DNA of 64,000 nucleotides from JBFLYZ01 sp040756415 (GCA_040756415.1 JBFLYZ010000005.1:24112-88111); one strand, 5' to 3'; positions 25,998 through 33,523 are shown, counted from the stretch's first letter. The notes: generated by a model from the sequence alone, not told the origin. Numbers and translations are program-made.

Positions 25998-27767
25998 TTA
26001 TTCGTACAGTTTTTTGTCGTTTATCTTTTTGTCCAGCAGGTCAGAGCCCTTGCCGGCCTTTTTGGCTTTATCCCAGTATTCATAGGCCTTGGCGTTTTCT
26101 CCCAGCTTGAACAGCACGTCACCGTAGTGTTCGAGAATGACCGCGTTGTTCTCCGCCCCGCTGCCGATCGCCTTGCCTATCCATTCCTTGGCTTCGCTGT
26201 ACCGCCCCGACTTGTACAGCACCCAGCCGTAAGTATCCATATAGGATGGCGTGCCGGGCTGCAGCTCGTTGGCCTTTTTCGCCATCGTTTCGGCCTTCTG
26301 CAACTGGTCGTTGCGCACCGAAAGGTAATAGGCGTAATTGTTCAGCGTGCTGGCGTTGTCGGGGTCGAGCTCTATCGCTTTCGTGTAGGCCTCGTCAGAT
26401 GCCGCATACTTTTTCTGCTTATGATAGATGTCGCCCAGGTAAGCATGGAACTGAACGGCCAGTGCCGGGTTGTCTATTACAAAATTCAGGCCCTGCTTCA
26501 GGTTGCTTTCCGCCTCATCGTATTTCTTGAACTGGATCTGGGCCACGGCCAGGAAAAGGTAGGGGGCGGGCTCCGTGGGAAAGAGCTCCATGGCCTCCGA
26601 GCTTTCTTTCTGCAGGGCCTCGTAATCTTCCAGCTCAATGTCCATGAGCAGGATCTCGTACCAGGCAATGAACTTGTTCTTATCAAGGGCCACGCATTTG
26701 CGGAAAGCCTCGCGCGCTTCGCTGTGCTTTTTCTTTCCGGCCAGCAGGTCACCGTAAAAGTATTGGGCGGTGGCGTCATCGGGATGCGTTTCCACCAGCA
26801 GCAGGCACAGCGTGTCGTACTGCGCTTTCATCTGCTGGTCTTTTTCCAGGAAAGGCGTAAGGTTGACCAGTATCCTGCCCTTGGTATCCGCATCCAGGTT
26901 GGGGTTGCCAAAGGCGGCCTGCAGCTCTTCGAACGATTTTTCCGTCTGCCCGGTCTCCCGGTAATAATCGGCCAGGGCCAGGTGTATCTCCCCGTTGGAA
27001 GGGTCAAGCTGCAGCACTTTCTGGTAAGCCTGCATGGCCTTTTCTTTTTGACCCGCATCGAGGTACATGTTCCCCAGCTCTGTGTAATATTTTACTTCCT
27101 TGGGATGGGCATCGATGAGCTTTTGCAGCTCGGCTGCCGCCTTGCCGATGTTCTTCATCTTGACGTAGATGCGCTGTTTCTGAAGGCTGATCTCTTCGGT
27201 GATGCCGATCTTCTCTTCTATCTTGTCGTACGTGCGCACCGCGTCTTCGGGCTGGTTGTTATACAACTGGGCGGTCGCCAGGCTGTAATACAGGTTCAGC
27301 TTGTCGGGATAGGACTTTACCAGCTTCTGGTAGACGGAGACCTCGTTCGCATATTGCTTGGATGAGCGGTAGCACTCGGCCAGCAGGATGTGGTACCAGA
27401 TATTGCTCCCGTCAATGGAAATGGCCTTTTTAAGCACGGCAATGGCATCGGGGTTCTTTCCCATGCTGTGCAGCACGCTTCCGATCTCGTACATTACGGC
27501 CGCGTTTTCAGGATCGATGGCGAGGCATTTCTGGAACTTCTCATAGGCCTGCGAGTAATTGCCCTGCAGCTTCAGGCTGATGCCCTCGAAGAATAAGAAA
27601 TCCATCTTGCGCCTGTCGTAAGCGCTGAGCTCGGTCTTTTTCTTGGGGCTTTCGGCCGTAGGCTCCTGTACAGGAGGTTTGGCCTTGCACGACAAAAGCA
27701 ATGAGAGAAGCACCGGGACAATGATCCTCGGGCAAAGTGAAATGGCGCTATAGTTCGTATCCGGCAA
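25998..27767 (-). CDS. TPR-repeat lipoprotein
   Basis: 589 residues with a TTG start (27765-27767) abutting the TAA of the nucleotidyltransferase gene; no ATG or GTG would keep the signal peptide, whose lipobox is LLLSC. The rest is a solenoid of about twelve TPR repeats (for example NAAVMYEIGSVLHSMGKNP, PNNAST-type DPDNASTLNNYAYYLSVRN). A scaffold for envelope assembly is the likely role. Fixed neighbours in Bacteroidota are DUF4292 and EnvC downstream, as here. Confidence 0.85.
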   Translation of the reverse strand: MPDTNYSAISLCPRIIVPVLLSLLLSCKAKPPVQEPTAESPKKKTELSAYDRRKMDFLFFEGISLKLQGNYSQAYEKFQKCLAIDPENAAVMYEIGSVLHSMGKNPDAIAVLKKAISIDGSNIWYHILLAECYRSSKQYANEVSVYQKLVKSYPDKLNLYYSLATAQLYNNQPEDAVRTYDKIEEKIGITEEISLQKQRIYVKMKNIGKAAAELQKLIDAHPKEVKYYTELGNMYLDAGQKEKAMQAYQKVLQLDPSNGEIHLALADYYRETGQTEKSFEELQAAFGNPNLDADTKGRILVNLTPFLEKDQQMKAQYDTLCLLLVETHPDDATAQYFYGDLLAGKKKHSEAREAFRKCVALDKNKFIAWYEILLMDIELEDYEALQKESSEAMELFPTEPAPYLFLAVAQIQFKKYDEAESNLKQGLNFVIDNPALAVQFHAYLGDIYHKQKKYAASDEAYTKAIELDPDNASTLNNYAYYLSVRNDQLQKAETMAKKANELQPGTPSYMDTYGWVLYKSGRYSEAKEWIGKAIGSGAENNAVILEHYGDVLFKLGENAKAYEYWDKAKKAGKGSDLLDKKINDKKLYE

Positions 27768-28784
27768 TTAGTTCTTTATTGTGCTGTAATCCCCTATGCT
27801 GGCGTCAGCCGTTCTCCCCGAGAACTCCACGTAATTGCCCAGCAGGGAATTGGATAAGGCGGCATTCTTCACCCGGGTGTTCGTTTGTATAATGCAGTTC
27901 TCTACGGACGAGTTTTCGATCACGCAGTTGTCGCCTATGGAGGCAAAAGGCCCCACAACCGATCCGGATATCTTAACATTCTTCCCGATGAAACAGGGCG
28001 GAATGACCTTCGAGTCACTGATCTCGGCCGCCTGGCCCGCGCCCTTTCCGTTGCTGAAATAGGTTTCCAGTATGCGCTTATTGGTATACACGGTTGCATC
28101 TTTATTGCCGCAGTCCAGCCATTCCTTCACCTGCGAGGTCACAAACTTCGTTCCCTTTTGTTTCATATTCTCCATGGCATTGGTAAGCTGGAACTCGCCT
28201 TTTTCCTTCAGGTTGTTGTCGATCAGGTATTGCAGCTCCTTTTTCAGGTTGGCCCCGTCCCTGAAGTAATAGATCCCGATGATGGCCAGGTCAGAGATGA
28301 AAGTTTGAGGTTTTTCCACAAAATCGGTGATAAATCCCTGCGCGTCCAGCTTCACCACCCCGAACTGCCGCGGGTCGGCTATCTTCTGCACCCAGATGAT
28401 GCCGTCCTGCGCGGTATCCACCTTTGCGCTCGTATCGGGAATGAAGAGGGTGTCTGCAAAGGCGATGAGGGTCTTATCGTCCAGCGAATCTTTGGCGCAG
28501 AGAATAGCGTGCGCGGTGCCCAGGGGTTCATCCTGGTAACAGATCGTTCCTTTTGCGCCCAGGGTTTTGGCAACATTCACCAGGTTATCTTCCGCTTCCT
28601 TACCGAAAGCCCGGGAGATAACATAAGCGATCTCAGTGATCTTGTCCGGGCAAATGCCCGCCAGGTCTTCCACGATACGCTGCACCATAGGTTTGCCAGC
28701 GATGGGGATAAGAGGTTTGGGTACAGTAAGGGTATGCGGCCTCATCCGCTTTCCCATTCCCGCCATTGGTATGATGATCTTCAT
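27768..28784 (-). CDS. Sugar-1-phosphate nucleotidyltransferase with left-handed beta-helix
   Basis: 338 residues from ATG 28784; the longer reading from 28814 runs through the repeat-like spacer and is rejected. The Rossmann part starts IIIPMAGMGKRMRPHTLTVPKPLIP (nucleotide and sugar-phosphate site, here given as two adjacent motifs GMGKRMRPHT and VPKPLIPIAGKPM), with DTLF for metal binding. The C terminus has hexapeptide repeats (VIPPCFIGKNVKISGSVVGP). It makes an NDP-sugar for envelope polysaccharide; sugar identity is open. In the flippase-dut-TPR-DUF4292-EnvC operon. Confidence 0.9.
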   Translation of the reverse strand: MKIIIPMAGMGKRMRPHTLTVPKPLIPIAGKPMVQRIVEDLAGICPDKITEIAYVISRAFGKEAEDNLVNVAKTLGAKGTICYQDEPLGTAHAILCAKDSLDDKTLIAFADTLFIPDTSAKVDTAQDGIIWVQKIADPRQFGVVKLDAQGFITDFVEKPQTFISDLAIIGIYYFRDGANLKKELQYLIDNNLKEKGEFQLTNAMENMKQKGTKFVTSQVKEWLDCGNKDATVYTNKRILETYFSNGKGAGQAAEISDSKVIPPCFIGKNVKISGSVVGPFASIGDNCVIENSSVENCIIQTNTRVKNAALSNSLLGNYVEFSGRTADASIGDYSTIKN

Positions 28785-28820
28785 AGTTTGCAATTGGCAA
28801 TTTGCAGGTAGCAAATTGTA

Positions 28821-29201
28821 TTAACGGGCTAAAGTTATACCTGAATATTTTTCAGGATTTTCTATCATGTGATTTAACAAACGGCCGACCTCGTCTGATT
28901 TGCGAAGGAGGTCGGTGAAAGTATCGTTTGAAATATAGTCGCAAGCCAGTGCAAAATCCAGCCAAACCTGTGTCTCGGTATTTTCCATATCCGCATCGGT
29001 AGCTTTGCTTATAAAATGAGCCTTATATCTCCTCTTTCTATAACCTTCCCCTATATTCGAACATACGGCACGGGATGATCGTCTTATTTGGGCGATCAAG
29101 CCGTACTTCTCTTCAGCAGGGAACTTTTTTGTTGCATGAAAAACGTCCATGGCAAGATCAAAAGCTTTTTTATATACTGTAAGGTCCCTGTATGTCCCCA
29201 T
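28821..29201 (-). CDS. Four-helix-bundle protein (23S rRNA intervening-sequence type)
   Basis: 126 residues from ATG 29201; the extension to 29240 is repeat-derived. Signatures YRDLTVYKKAFDLAMDVFHAT, QIRRSSRAVCSNIGEGYRK and ALACDYISNDTFTDL define the family first seen inside 23S rRNA intervening sequences. The biochemical function is unknown, possibly RNA or DNA binding. It interrupts an otherwise conserved operon between dut and the nucleotidyltransferase and is bordered by heptamer repeats, which suggests it arrived as a small mobile unit. Confidence 0.9.
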   Translation of the reverse strand: MGTYRDLTVYKKAFDLAMDVFHATKKFPAEEKYGLIAQIRRSSRAVCSNIGEGYRKRRYKAHFISKATDADMENTETQVWLDFALACDYISNDTFTDLLRKSDEVGRLLNHMIENPEKYSGITLAR

Positions 29202-29220
29202 TTTGATTCGCTTTGCTAAT

Positions 29221-29276
29221 TGCCAACTGCCAACTGCCAACTGCCAACTGCCAACTGCTCATTGCCAACTGCCAAC
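29221..29276. repeat. Tandem heptamer TGCCAAC (eight units)
   Basis: Five perfect TGCCAAC units (29221-29255), a degenerate TGCTCAT, and two more perfect units (29263-29276). A related motif with GCAATTGGCAATTTGC lies at 28789-28804 on the other side of the four-helix-bundle gene. Confidence 0.9.
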
Positions 29277-29283
29277 TGCTCTT

Positions 29284-29718
29284 TCATTTAACCCCCGTAC
29301 TCCCAAATCCACCCTTTCCGCGGTCTGACTCCAGCAGCTCCTGCACTTCCACCCATTCGGCCTGCTCGTGCCTGGCGATCACCATCTGCGCGATACGCTC
29401 CCCGTCATGGATGGTAAAATCCTCTGTTGACAGGTTGACCAATATTACTTTTACCTCGCCCCGGTAATCCGCGTCAATAGTGCCCGGTGAGTTCAGTACG
29501 GTGATGCCGTTTTTGGCGGCCAGTCCGGAGCGCGGCCTGATCTGCGCTTCGTATCCTTCAGGCAGCTCCATGAACAGCCCCGTAGGCACCAGCGCCCGTT
29601 CCAGGGGCCGAATGAGCATGGGGCTGTCCAGGTTAGCCCTCAGGTCCATTCCGGCCGAGGCCCGGGTGGCATAGGAGGGCAGGGCGTGCTTGGATCGGTT
29701 GATGATCTTAACTTTCAT
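29284..29718 (-). CDS. dut: dUTP diphosphatase
   Basis: 144 residues with all five trimeric dUTPase motifs: SAGMDLRA (I), RPRSGLA (II), GTIDADYRGEV (III, uracil pocket and catalytic Asp), GERIAQMV (IV) and RGKGGFGSTG (V). It hydrolyses dUTP to dUMP, keeping uracil out of DNA and feeding dTMP synthesis. The start overlaps the flippase gene by 11 bases, so they share a transcript. Confidence 0.97.
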   Translation of the reverse strand: MKVKIINRSKHALPSYATRASAGMDLRANLDSPMLIRPLERALVPTGLFMELPEGYEAQIRPRSGLAAKNGITVLNSPGTIDADYRGEVKVILVNLSTEDFTIHDGERIAQMVIARHEQAEWVEVQELLESDRGKGGFGSTGVK

Positions 29719-31174
29719 TTGTGCGCATGGATTTTCTTTCTATCATAAAAACGGTTGCGGCATACAGCAGCACCATCAGGTTACGCAGGGCCAGGTCCAG
29801 GCTTTCAGCGGCAAAATGAACCCGCTCAGCCAGAACATACAAAATTAGCGATAAAGCCACGTAAGCCAAAATGCGTCCTGTATCGTAATTCACAGCATAA
29901 TGTTTATTGCCCAGCAGGTACGATGCCACCGCCATGGCGGCATAGCAGGCCAGCGTTGTCCAGGCGCAGGCCATATAGCCGTATATGGGAATGAACAGGA
30001 AATTGCCCGCCAGCGTTATGAGGGCCCCACCTATGGTCAGGTAAGCCCCCCACCTGGTTTTGCCGGTAAGCTTGTACCAGATGGACAGGCTGAAGGTCAC
30101 GCCCAGGAAAAAATTGGCCATGAGCAGGACGGGAACAACGGCCAGGCCCTCGCGGAAGGGTTCGCCAATGAAATAGCGGATCCACGATATGTTCATCATG
30201 GTTCCCAGGAAAATGATCATGCACACGATCACGAAATAGTTCATTACGCGGGCATAGGTCTGCCTGGCGTCCTTATCGGAAGAATGGGAGAAAAAGAAGG
30301 GCTCGGCCGCGTAGCGGAAGGTTTGAATGAACAGGGTCATGATGATGGATATCTTGTAGCAGGCCCCGTAAATGCCGGTCTGCTCCAGGGCCGTGTTTTC
30401 CGGAAGCAGGTACTTGAGCAGTATGCGGTCCATGGTCTCGTTGGTCATGCCGGCAAGGCCCGCGATCAGCAGGGGGAAGGCGTAAGGAAAAATGGTCTTC
30501 AGCAGGGCCGTGTCGATGCGGAAACGGGTCGCGAGGATGGAGGGAAGCTGCAGCAACAGGGTGATGGCGCTTGCCGCCAGGTTGGAGATGAAGATATAGC
30601 CTATCCCTATAGCCGGATCATACAGGCGCGCGAGGGCCGGTCTGCTGCCCGAGTCGTACGCGCCCTTGCAGATCCACAGGAAGAAAACGTTGCAGCCTAT
30701 GTTCACCAGCACATTGACCGTTTTAAAGAGGGCGAATTTTTTCGCCTGCTGCTGCTCGCGCCATTTGGCGAACACGATGGCCGAAACGGCATCGGTACCC
30801 AGTATCAGCGCGAACCAGGTCACGTACTCGGGGTGGCGGGGGTAGCGTATCAGTTCCGAAATGGGGCCGGCAAAGGCCCAGAGGAGGGCGATGAACACCA
30901 CCGAGCTGATGCTGACGCTGGTGAGTATGGTGCTGTAAACCTTTGGCTTGTTATCCGAGCGGCTCGAAAAATTGAACAGGGCCGTTTCCATGCCGTAGGT
31001 GAGAATAATGAGCAGGAAAGAGACATAAGCGTACAGCTCATTGACCGTGCCGTATTCGGCCGTTGAAAAGTTGTAGGTATAAAGCGGAACGAGCAGGTAA
31101 TTGAGAAAACGCCCGATAATGGTCGGAAGGCCGTAAATGGCCGTTTGGCCGGCTAGTTTTCTGAATACGCTCAA
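29708..31174 (-). CDS. Polysaccharide/lipid-linked sugar flippase (Wzx/MATE-like)
   Basis: 488 residues, about fourteen membrane helices. GQTAIYGLPTIIGRFLNYLLVPLY is the Polysacc_synt start motif and the C-terminal half (TWAYLT-type NFFLGVTFSLSIWYKLTGKTRW) fits the MOP exporter superfamily. It would flip undecaprenyl-linked sugars, perhaps lipid II or O-units, across the inner membrane. It heads the envelope operon that continues with dut. The 88 bases upstream run into the cassette-like island. Confidence 0.9.
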   Translation of the reverse strand: MSVFRKLAGQTAIYGLPTIIGRFLNYLLVPLYTYNFSTAEYGTVNELYAYVSFLLIILTYGMETALFNFSSRSDNKPKVYSTILTSVSISSVVFIALLWAFAGPISELIRYPRHPEYVTWFALILGTDAVSAIVFAKWREQQQAKKFALFKTVNVLVNIGCNVFFLWICKGAYDSGSRPALARLYDPAIGIGYIFISNLAASAITLLLQLPSILATRFRIDTALLKTIFPYAFPLLIAGLAGMTNETMDRILLKYLLPENTALEQTGIYGACYKISIIMTLFIQTFRYAAEPFFFSHSSDKDARQTYARVMNYFVIVCMIIFLGTMMNISWIRYFIGEPFREGLAVVPVLLMANFFLGVTFSLSIWYKLTGKTRWGAYLTIGGALITLAGNFLFIPIYGYMACAWTTLACYAAMAVASYLLGNKHYAVNYDTGRILAYVALSLILYVLAERVHFAAESLDLALRNLMVLLYAATVFMIERKSMRTNES

Positions 31175-31212
31175 GCGGGAATTTTGCCAGCGAAGGTAAG
31201 CAAAGTAATGCT

Positions 31213-31276
31213 TAGAAGGGTGACATTTAGGGCTTTGCGTGCTTAGGGCAGAGCGGGCGCATGACCGTTGTTAGGC
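31213..31276 (-). other. Possible degenerate attC-like site ending in GCCTAAC core
   Basis: On the minus strand GCCTAAC (31276-31270) is followed by AACGGTCATGCGCCCG, which resembles the left half of integron attC sites, and by ACGCAAAGCCC, a segment also found in the better site at 31737-31869. The right core is not recognisable, so this is at best a half site. Confidence 0.35.
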
Positions 31277-31357
31277 ACTGGCGTTCTGTCGCGCGCTAAG
31301 CTGTCCAAGGAAAGAAGAACTGAAAAATTCGAACTGTTGTCCACTATGACCAGTTTT

Positions 31358-31503
31358 TTATTTTTCAATACCGTCCACATATTGGACAGTCTTAGTCAGG
31401 TTGCCATCGGTGTCATAAATATTAACGGTCCCTGTTCCGTTTTTTATAGTTCCAGCGGTTGAAAAGAGAAGAATTGTACACCGTGTCATTCGTCTTTTGC
31501 AAT
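31358..31503 (-). pseudogene. Frameshifted 3' remnant of an unknown gene in a cassette-like segment
   Basis: On the minus strand one frame reads NDTVYNSSLFNRWNYK and, after a one-base slip in a six-A run (31440-31445 on the plus strand), another reads NGTGTVNIYDTDGNLTKTV then QYVDGIEK and TAA at 31358. Joined, they look like one protein C terminus with Gly/Asn beta turns. There is an upstream in-frame stop and no start. It is enclosed by GCCTAAC (31507-31513) and GTTAGGC (31270-31276) cores. Confidence 0.5.
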
Positions 31504-31598
31504 GTTGCCTAACAGTTTTTCGCTTTGTCTTTTGGTGAATTGCAGTATTTTGTATCCACTACCCGTAATCCTTCTTGAAGCTTAATAACGACAAAAAC

Positions 31599-31721
31599 CT
31601 ACTTAGTAAATGCACCTAAAATCTCGAGAATATGTCCCAAAAACTCTTTTAATCCTTTCCAAAAAGATTTTTTCTTCTTTGCCGTCTGTTCCTGATTTGG
31701 TGTGTTGTATTGTTTTTTCAT
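31599..31721 (-). CDS. Small 40-residue basic, amphipathic protein (putative cassette ORF)
   Basis: 40 codons, start at 31721 with AAAGGA five bases upstream, a strong ribosome site for this genome, stop TAG at 31599-31601. The N-terminal half is polar and lysine-rich (KKQYNTPNQEQTAKKKK), and the rest is an amphipathic helix (SFWKGLKEFLGHILEILGAF). It lies downstream of the RelA/SpoT gene on the same strand, between cassette-like core sites. It could be a membrane-active peptide, an antitoxin or a non-functional ORF; nothing decides this. Confidence 0.45.
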   Translation of the reverse strand: MKKQYNTPNQEQTAKKKKSFWKGLKEFLGHILEILGAFTK

Positions 31722-31736
31722 TGTCCTTTGAAATTG

Positions 31737-31869
31737 GCGCTAAGGTTTTCGGGCTTTGCGTTCGGGAGGGAGACGGGACGAAGTCCTGTCGACCGGAACG
31801 AACGCTGATTACTTAACCCTAAATTACAAATTTTACGTCACCCCGCCTGATGCAAAACCCGTGTTAGTG
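31737..31869 (-). other. attC-like structured recombination site
   Basis: 133 bases between CACTAAC (31869-31863, minus strand) and TTAGCGC (31742-31737 region). Outer arms CGGGCTTTGC (31750-31759) and GCAAAACCCG (31852-31861) pair with one wobble on the bottom strand; an inner GCGTTC/GAACGC pair and a tight hairpin GACGGGAC-gaa-GTCCTGTC (31771-31789 region) fill the centre. Imperfect self-complementarity with extrahelical bases, the core position ten bases after the gene stop and the length all fit integron attC sites. Confidence 0.5.
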
Positions 31870-31879
31870 ACAGTATAGT

Positions 31880-32947
31880 TTATTGTGTTTGCTTATATGT
31901 GTCTATAATACGTCTTGCTGTCTTTACACCGCCTGCAATTTCAGCCCCACCATAGTTCATGTATTCCAATATTTTTTCCTCGCTTTCTGTTTTACCGGAC
32001 AGATAATATAACAAGTAAAATAGAGAAATTCCTTCGCTTAAAAACTCATAAGAGGAGTCCTTAAGCCAAATTTTTGCAAACTTTAAAACACCATCAGAAT
32101 TTGATTTTAAGATGTCGTCTAACTCTTTAATGGAGGTTAGATTGAAATAGGAAAATTTATTAAGCAATGGTTCGTATAAAATATTTTCCTTGTCAACTTT
32201 TGCTTGAACCATACTTACAATTTCCTGGTCAATCTTTTGCACTATATCGCTTGTCCTTATGTAAGAAATGACCGAAGCTTTGTCAATAGGAACTGATTCT
32301 GGCGTTCTGTTAATTCGTGTGTTGACGTCTTTCTCATACGCACTAAGTTCGCCTTTAAGCCTTACAAATTCTAAGTCCGCAGTCTCTAATAATGCAGCTA
32401 TTCTTGAAAATGTTCTCTTATGTTGTTCGGGTATTTCATGTTCACCTTTATAACCAATGTCATGTTCTATTTCAGCCCATGCGTGTTGAAGTATCGATCT
32501 AATTTGAATTTCAGCCTTAATGTCTTTAAATTTTTTATTTTCCGTGAGGGCGATTCTTTGCTCGCTAAGATTTACAACATAATGTAGTGATTTATAACCG
32601 AAGGAATCAGAAGCTAATTTCCTCTTGTCAACTGAGTTTACTTCATCAATAACAAATTCTTTACGTATCATATCAGCGACAATATCAACCTCGTTTTCCA
32701 AGTATACAATAATTCGTAATCCAACTATGTCTGTTAAATCCGAAAAGGAATTGTATTTCCCTTTTTTCTTATCTAATTTTTTGGATAAACTTTCAAAGGT
32801 CTTTACTCGAGCGGGAACTTGGTGAACAACAATTTTGTTTTCCTTCAAGAGTTCTGTCAAAAGCTTCTCAAGTCTGTCCTTAAATTCGGACAAAAGGGCT
32901 TCTTTAGTTTTATATTCACCAAGTATTTGCGATTCAATTGTTGTCAT
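31880..32947 (-). CDS. RelA/SpoT-domain (p)ppGpp synthetase-like protein, cassette-borne
   Basis: 355 residues, AT-rich and unlike its neighbours in base use. The synthetase domain (about 25-185) shows ARVKTFESLSKKL, DIVGLRIIVYLENEVDI, GYKSLHYVV and EIQIRSILQHAWAEIEHDIGYK, with the catalytic-type Glu/Gln and the GYxxxH motif. No HD hydrolase, TGS or ACT domain, so it is a small alarmone synthetase type with a ~150-residue helical C terminus. Such proteins make (p)ppGpp or, as toxSAS toxins, ppApp or pyrophosphorylated tRNA. It begins 13 bases inside one GTTAGTG core and ends ten bases before the matching CACTAAC, like an integron gene cassette. Confidence 0.85.
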   Translation of the reverse strand: MTTIESQILGEYKTKEALLSEFKDRLEKLLTELLKENKIVVHQVPARVKTFESLSKKLDKKKGKYNSFSDLTDIVGLRIIVYLENEVDIVADMIRKEFVIDEVNSVDKRKLASDSFGYKSLHYVVNLSEQRIALTENKKFKDIKAEIQIRSILQHAWAEIEHDIGYKGEHEIPEQHKRTFSRIAALLETADLEFVRLKGELSAYEKDVNTRINRTPESVPIDKASVISYIRTSDIVQKIDQEIVSMVQAKVDKENILYEPLLNKFSYFNLTSIKELDDILKSNSDGVLKFAKIWLKDSSYEFLSEGISLFYLLYYLSGKTESEEKILEYMNYGGAEIAGGVKTARRIIDTYKQTQ

Positions 32948-32979
32948 ATATTGCCACTAACATTAATTATCCGCAATAC

Positions 32980-33011
32980 CAAAAATACTAAAACGCCTAA
33001 TTTCAGTCAAA
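32980..33011 (-). promoter_or_regulatory. Complete Bacteroidota promoter upstream of the cassette cluster
   Basis: Minus strand TTTG (33011-33008), 20-base spacer, TATTTTTG (32987-32980): both -33 and -7 elements with ideal spacing, the best promoter in the window. It lies between the recombinase tail and the first core site (32955-32961), where a cassette promoter would be expected. Confidence 0.65.
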
Positions 33012-33014
33012 TAC

Positions 33015-33037
33015 AAAAACACTTCCCTCTCGGAAGT
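33015..33037 (-). terminator. Small stem-loop after the recombinase remnant
   Basis: ACTTCC (33021-33026) and GGAAGT (33032-33037) with a five-base loop, followed on the minus strand by GTTTTT. It starts 14 bases after the recombinase stop codon. Confidence 0.5.
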
Positions 33038-33050
33038 AAATGTTCCGCAA

Positions 33051-33179
33051 TCAATCCTTAAGTTTTTTAATGGTATCCACGGCCAGCTTATCCAGCGGAA
33101 TTGAACCTTTCCCGATTTGCTTGCGGCTTACCCGCGTGTAAATGGCCGTTGTTTTCAGGCGGCTGTACCAAATGAGCGG
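33051..33179 (-). pseudogene. C-terminal remnant of a tyrosine recombinase (integron-integrase-like)
   Basis: The minus strand from 33179 reads LIWYSRLKTTAIYTRVSRKQ then IGKGSIPLDKLAVDTIKKLKD and TGA (33051-33053). The IYTRVS...IPLDKL ending is the classic Bacteroidota tyrosine recombinase tail with the nucleophile tyrosine. The preceding LIWYS aligns with the usual LLGHS, each residue one base change away, so the His of the active site is lost. An in-frame stop lies just upstream (near 33197), and no longer frame is open. I read this as the end of a decayed integrase. Confidence 0.7.
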
Positions 33180-33523
33180 CAAAACGGCTTGCTTTTAGCC
33201 GCCAGGACCCATCGAAGCCCCGCGGCAATTTCAATTCTGCCGGGCAGATCTGCCGGCTTAAATAAGGGGGTTTTCAGCCATTGGAATTATTGTCTAAGCT
33301 AATTACCGCCATTCAAAAATAAGGTCCACCTATCTTCACAGGGTTTAGCCATACGCAAATGCGAAGCTGCGCCAATCTGATCTGCCGCATAAAATGCTCA
33401 AAAACAACCATTTCATAGAAAAATCATTCTTTGGCGAATTGGCGAAAAACAGTGAAAGGAGGGATGGCGCTGCTTACGGGCGGTCGGGCACAACGACCCA
33501 GGGAATAAAATTTTCTAAAGAAC
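33180..33523. other. Non-coding spacer, probably decayed DNA
   Basis: No convincing reading frame on either strand. It holds one near-perfect palindrome, GCCGGGCAGATCTGCCGGC (33239-33257), and is otherwise unstructured. It separates the recombinase remnant from the histidine kinase. Confidence 0.5.

Noticed and set aside
29221..29276. CRISPR-like direct repeats
   Set aside because: The unit is seven bases with no spacers; a tandem microrepeat and not a CRISPR array.
31268..31816. Two short plus-strand frames (31268-31462 and 31610-31816)
   Set aside because: They lack ribosome sites and run opposite to the recognisable gene remnant and the 40-codon ORF; I consider them chance frames.
33239..33257. 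Palindrome as an attI or operator
   Set aside because: It has no core heptamer and lies on the far side of the recombinase remnant from the cassettes; it also has one unpaired base and no gene directly next to it.
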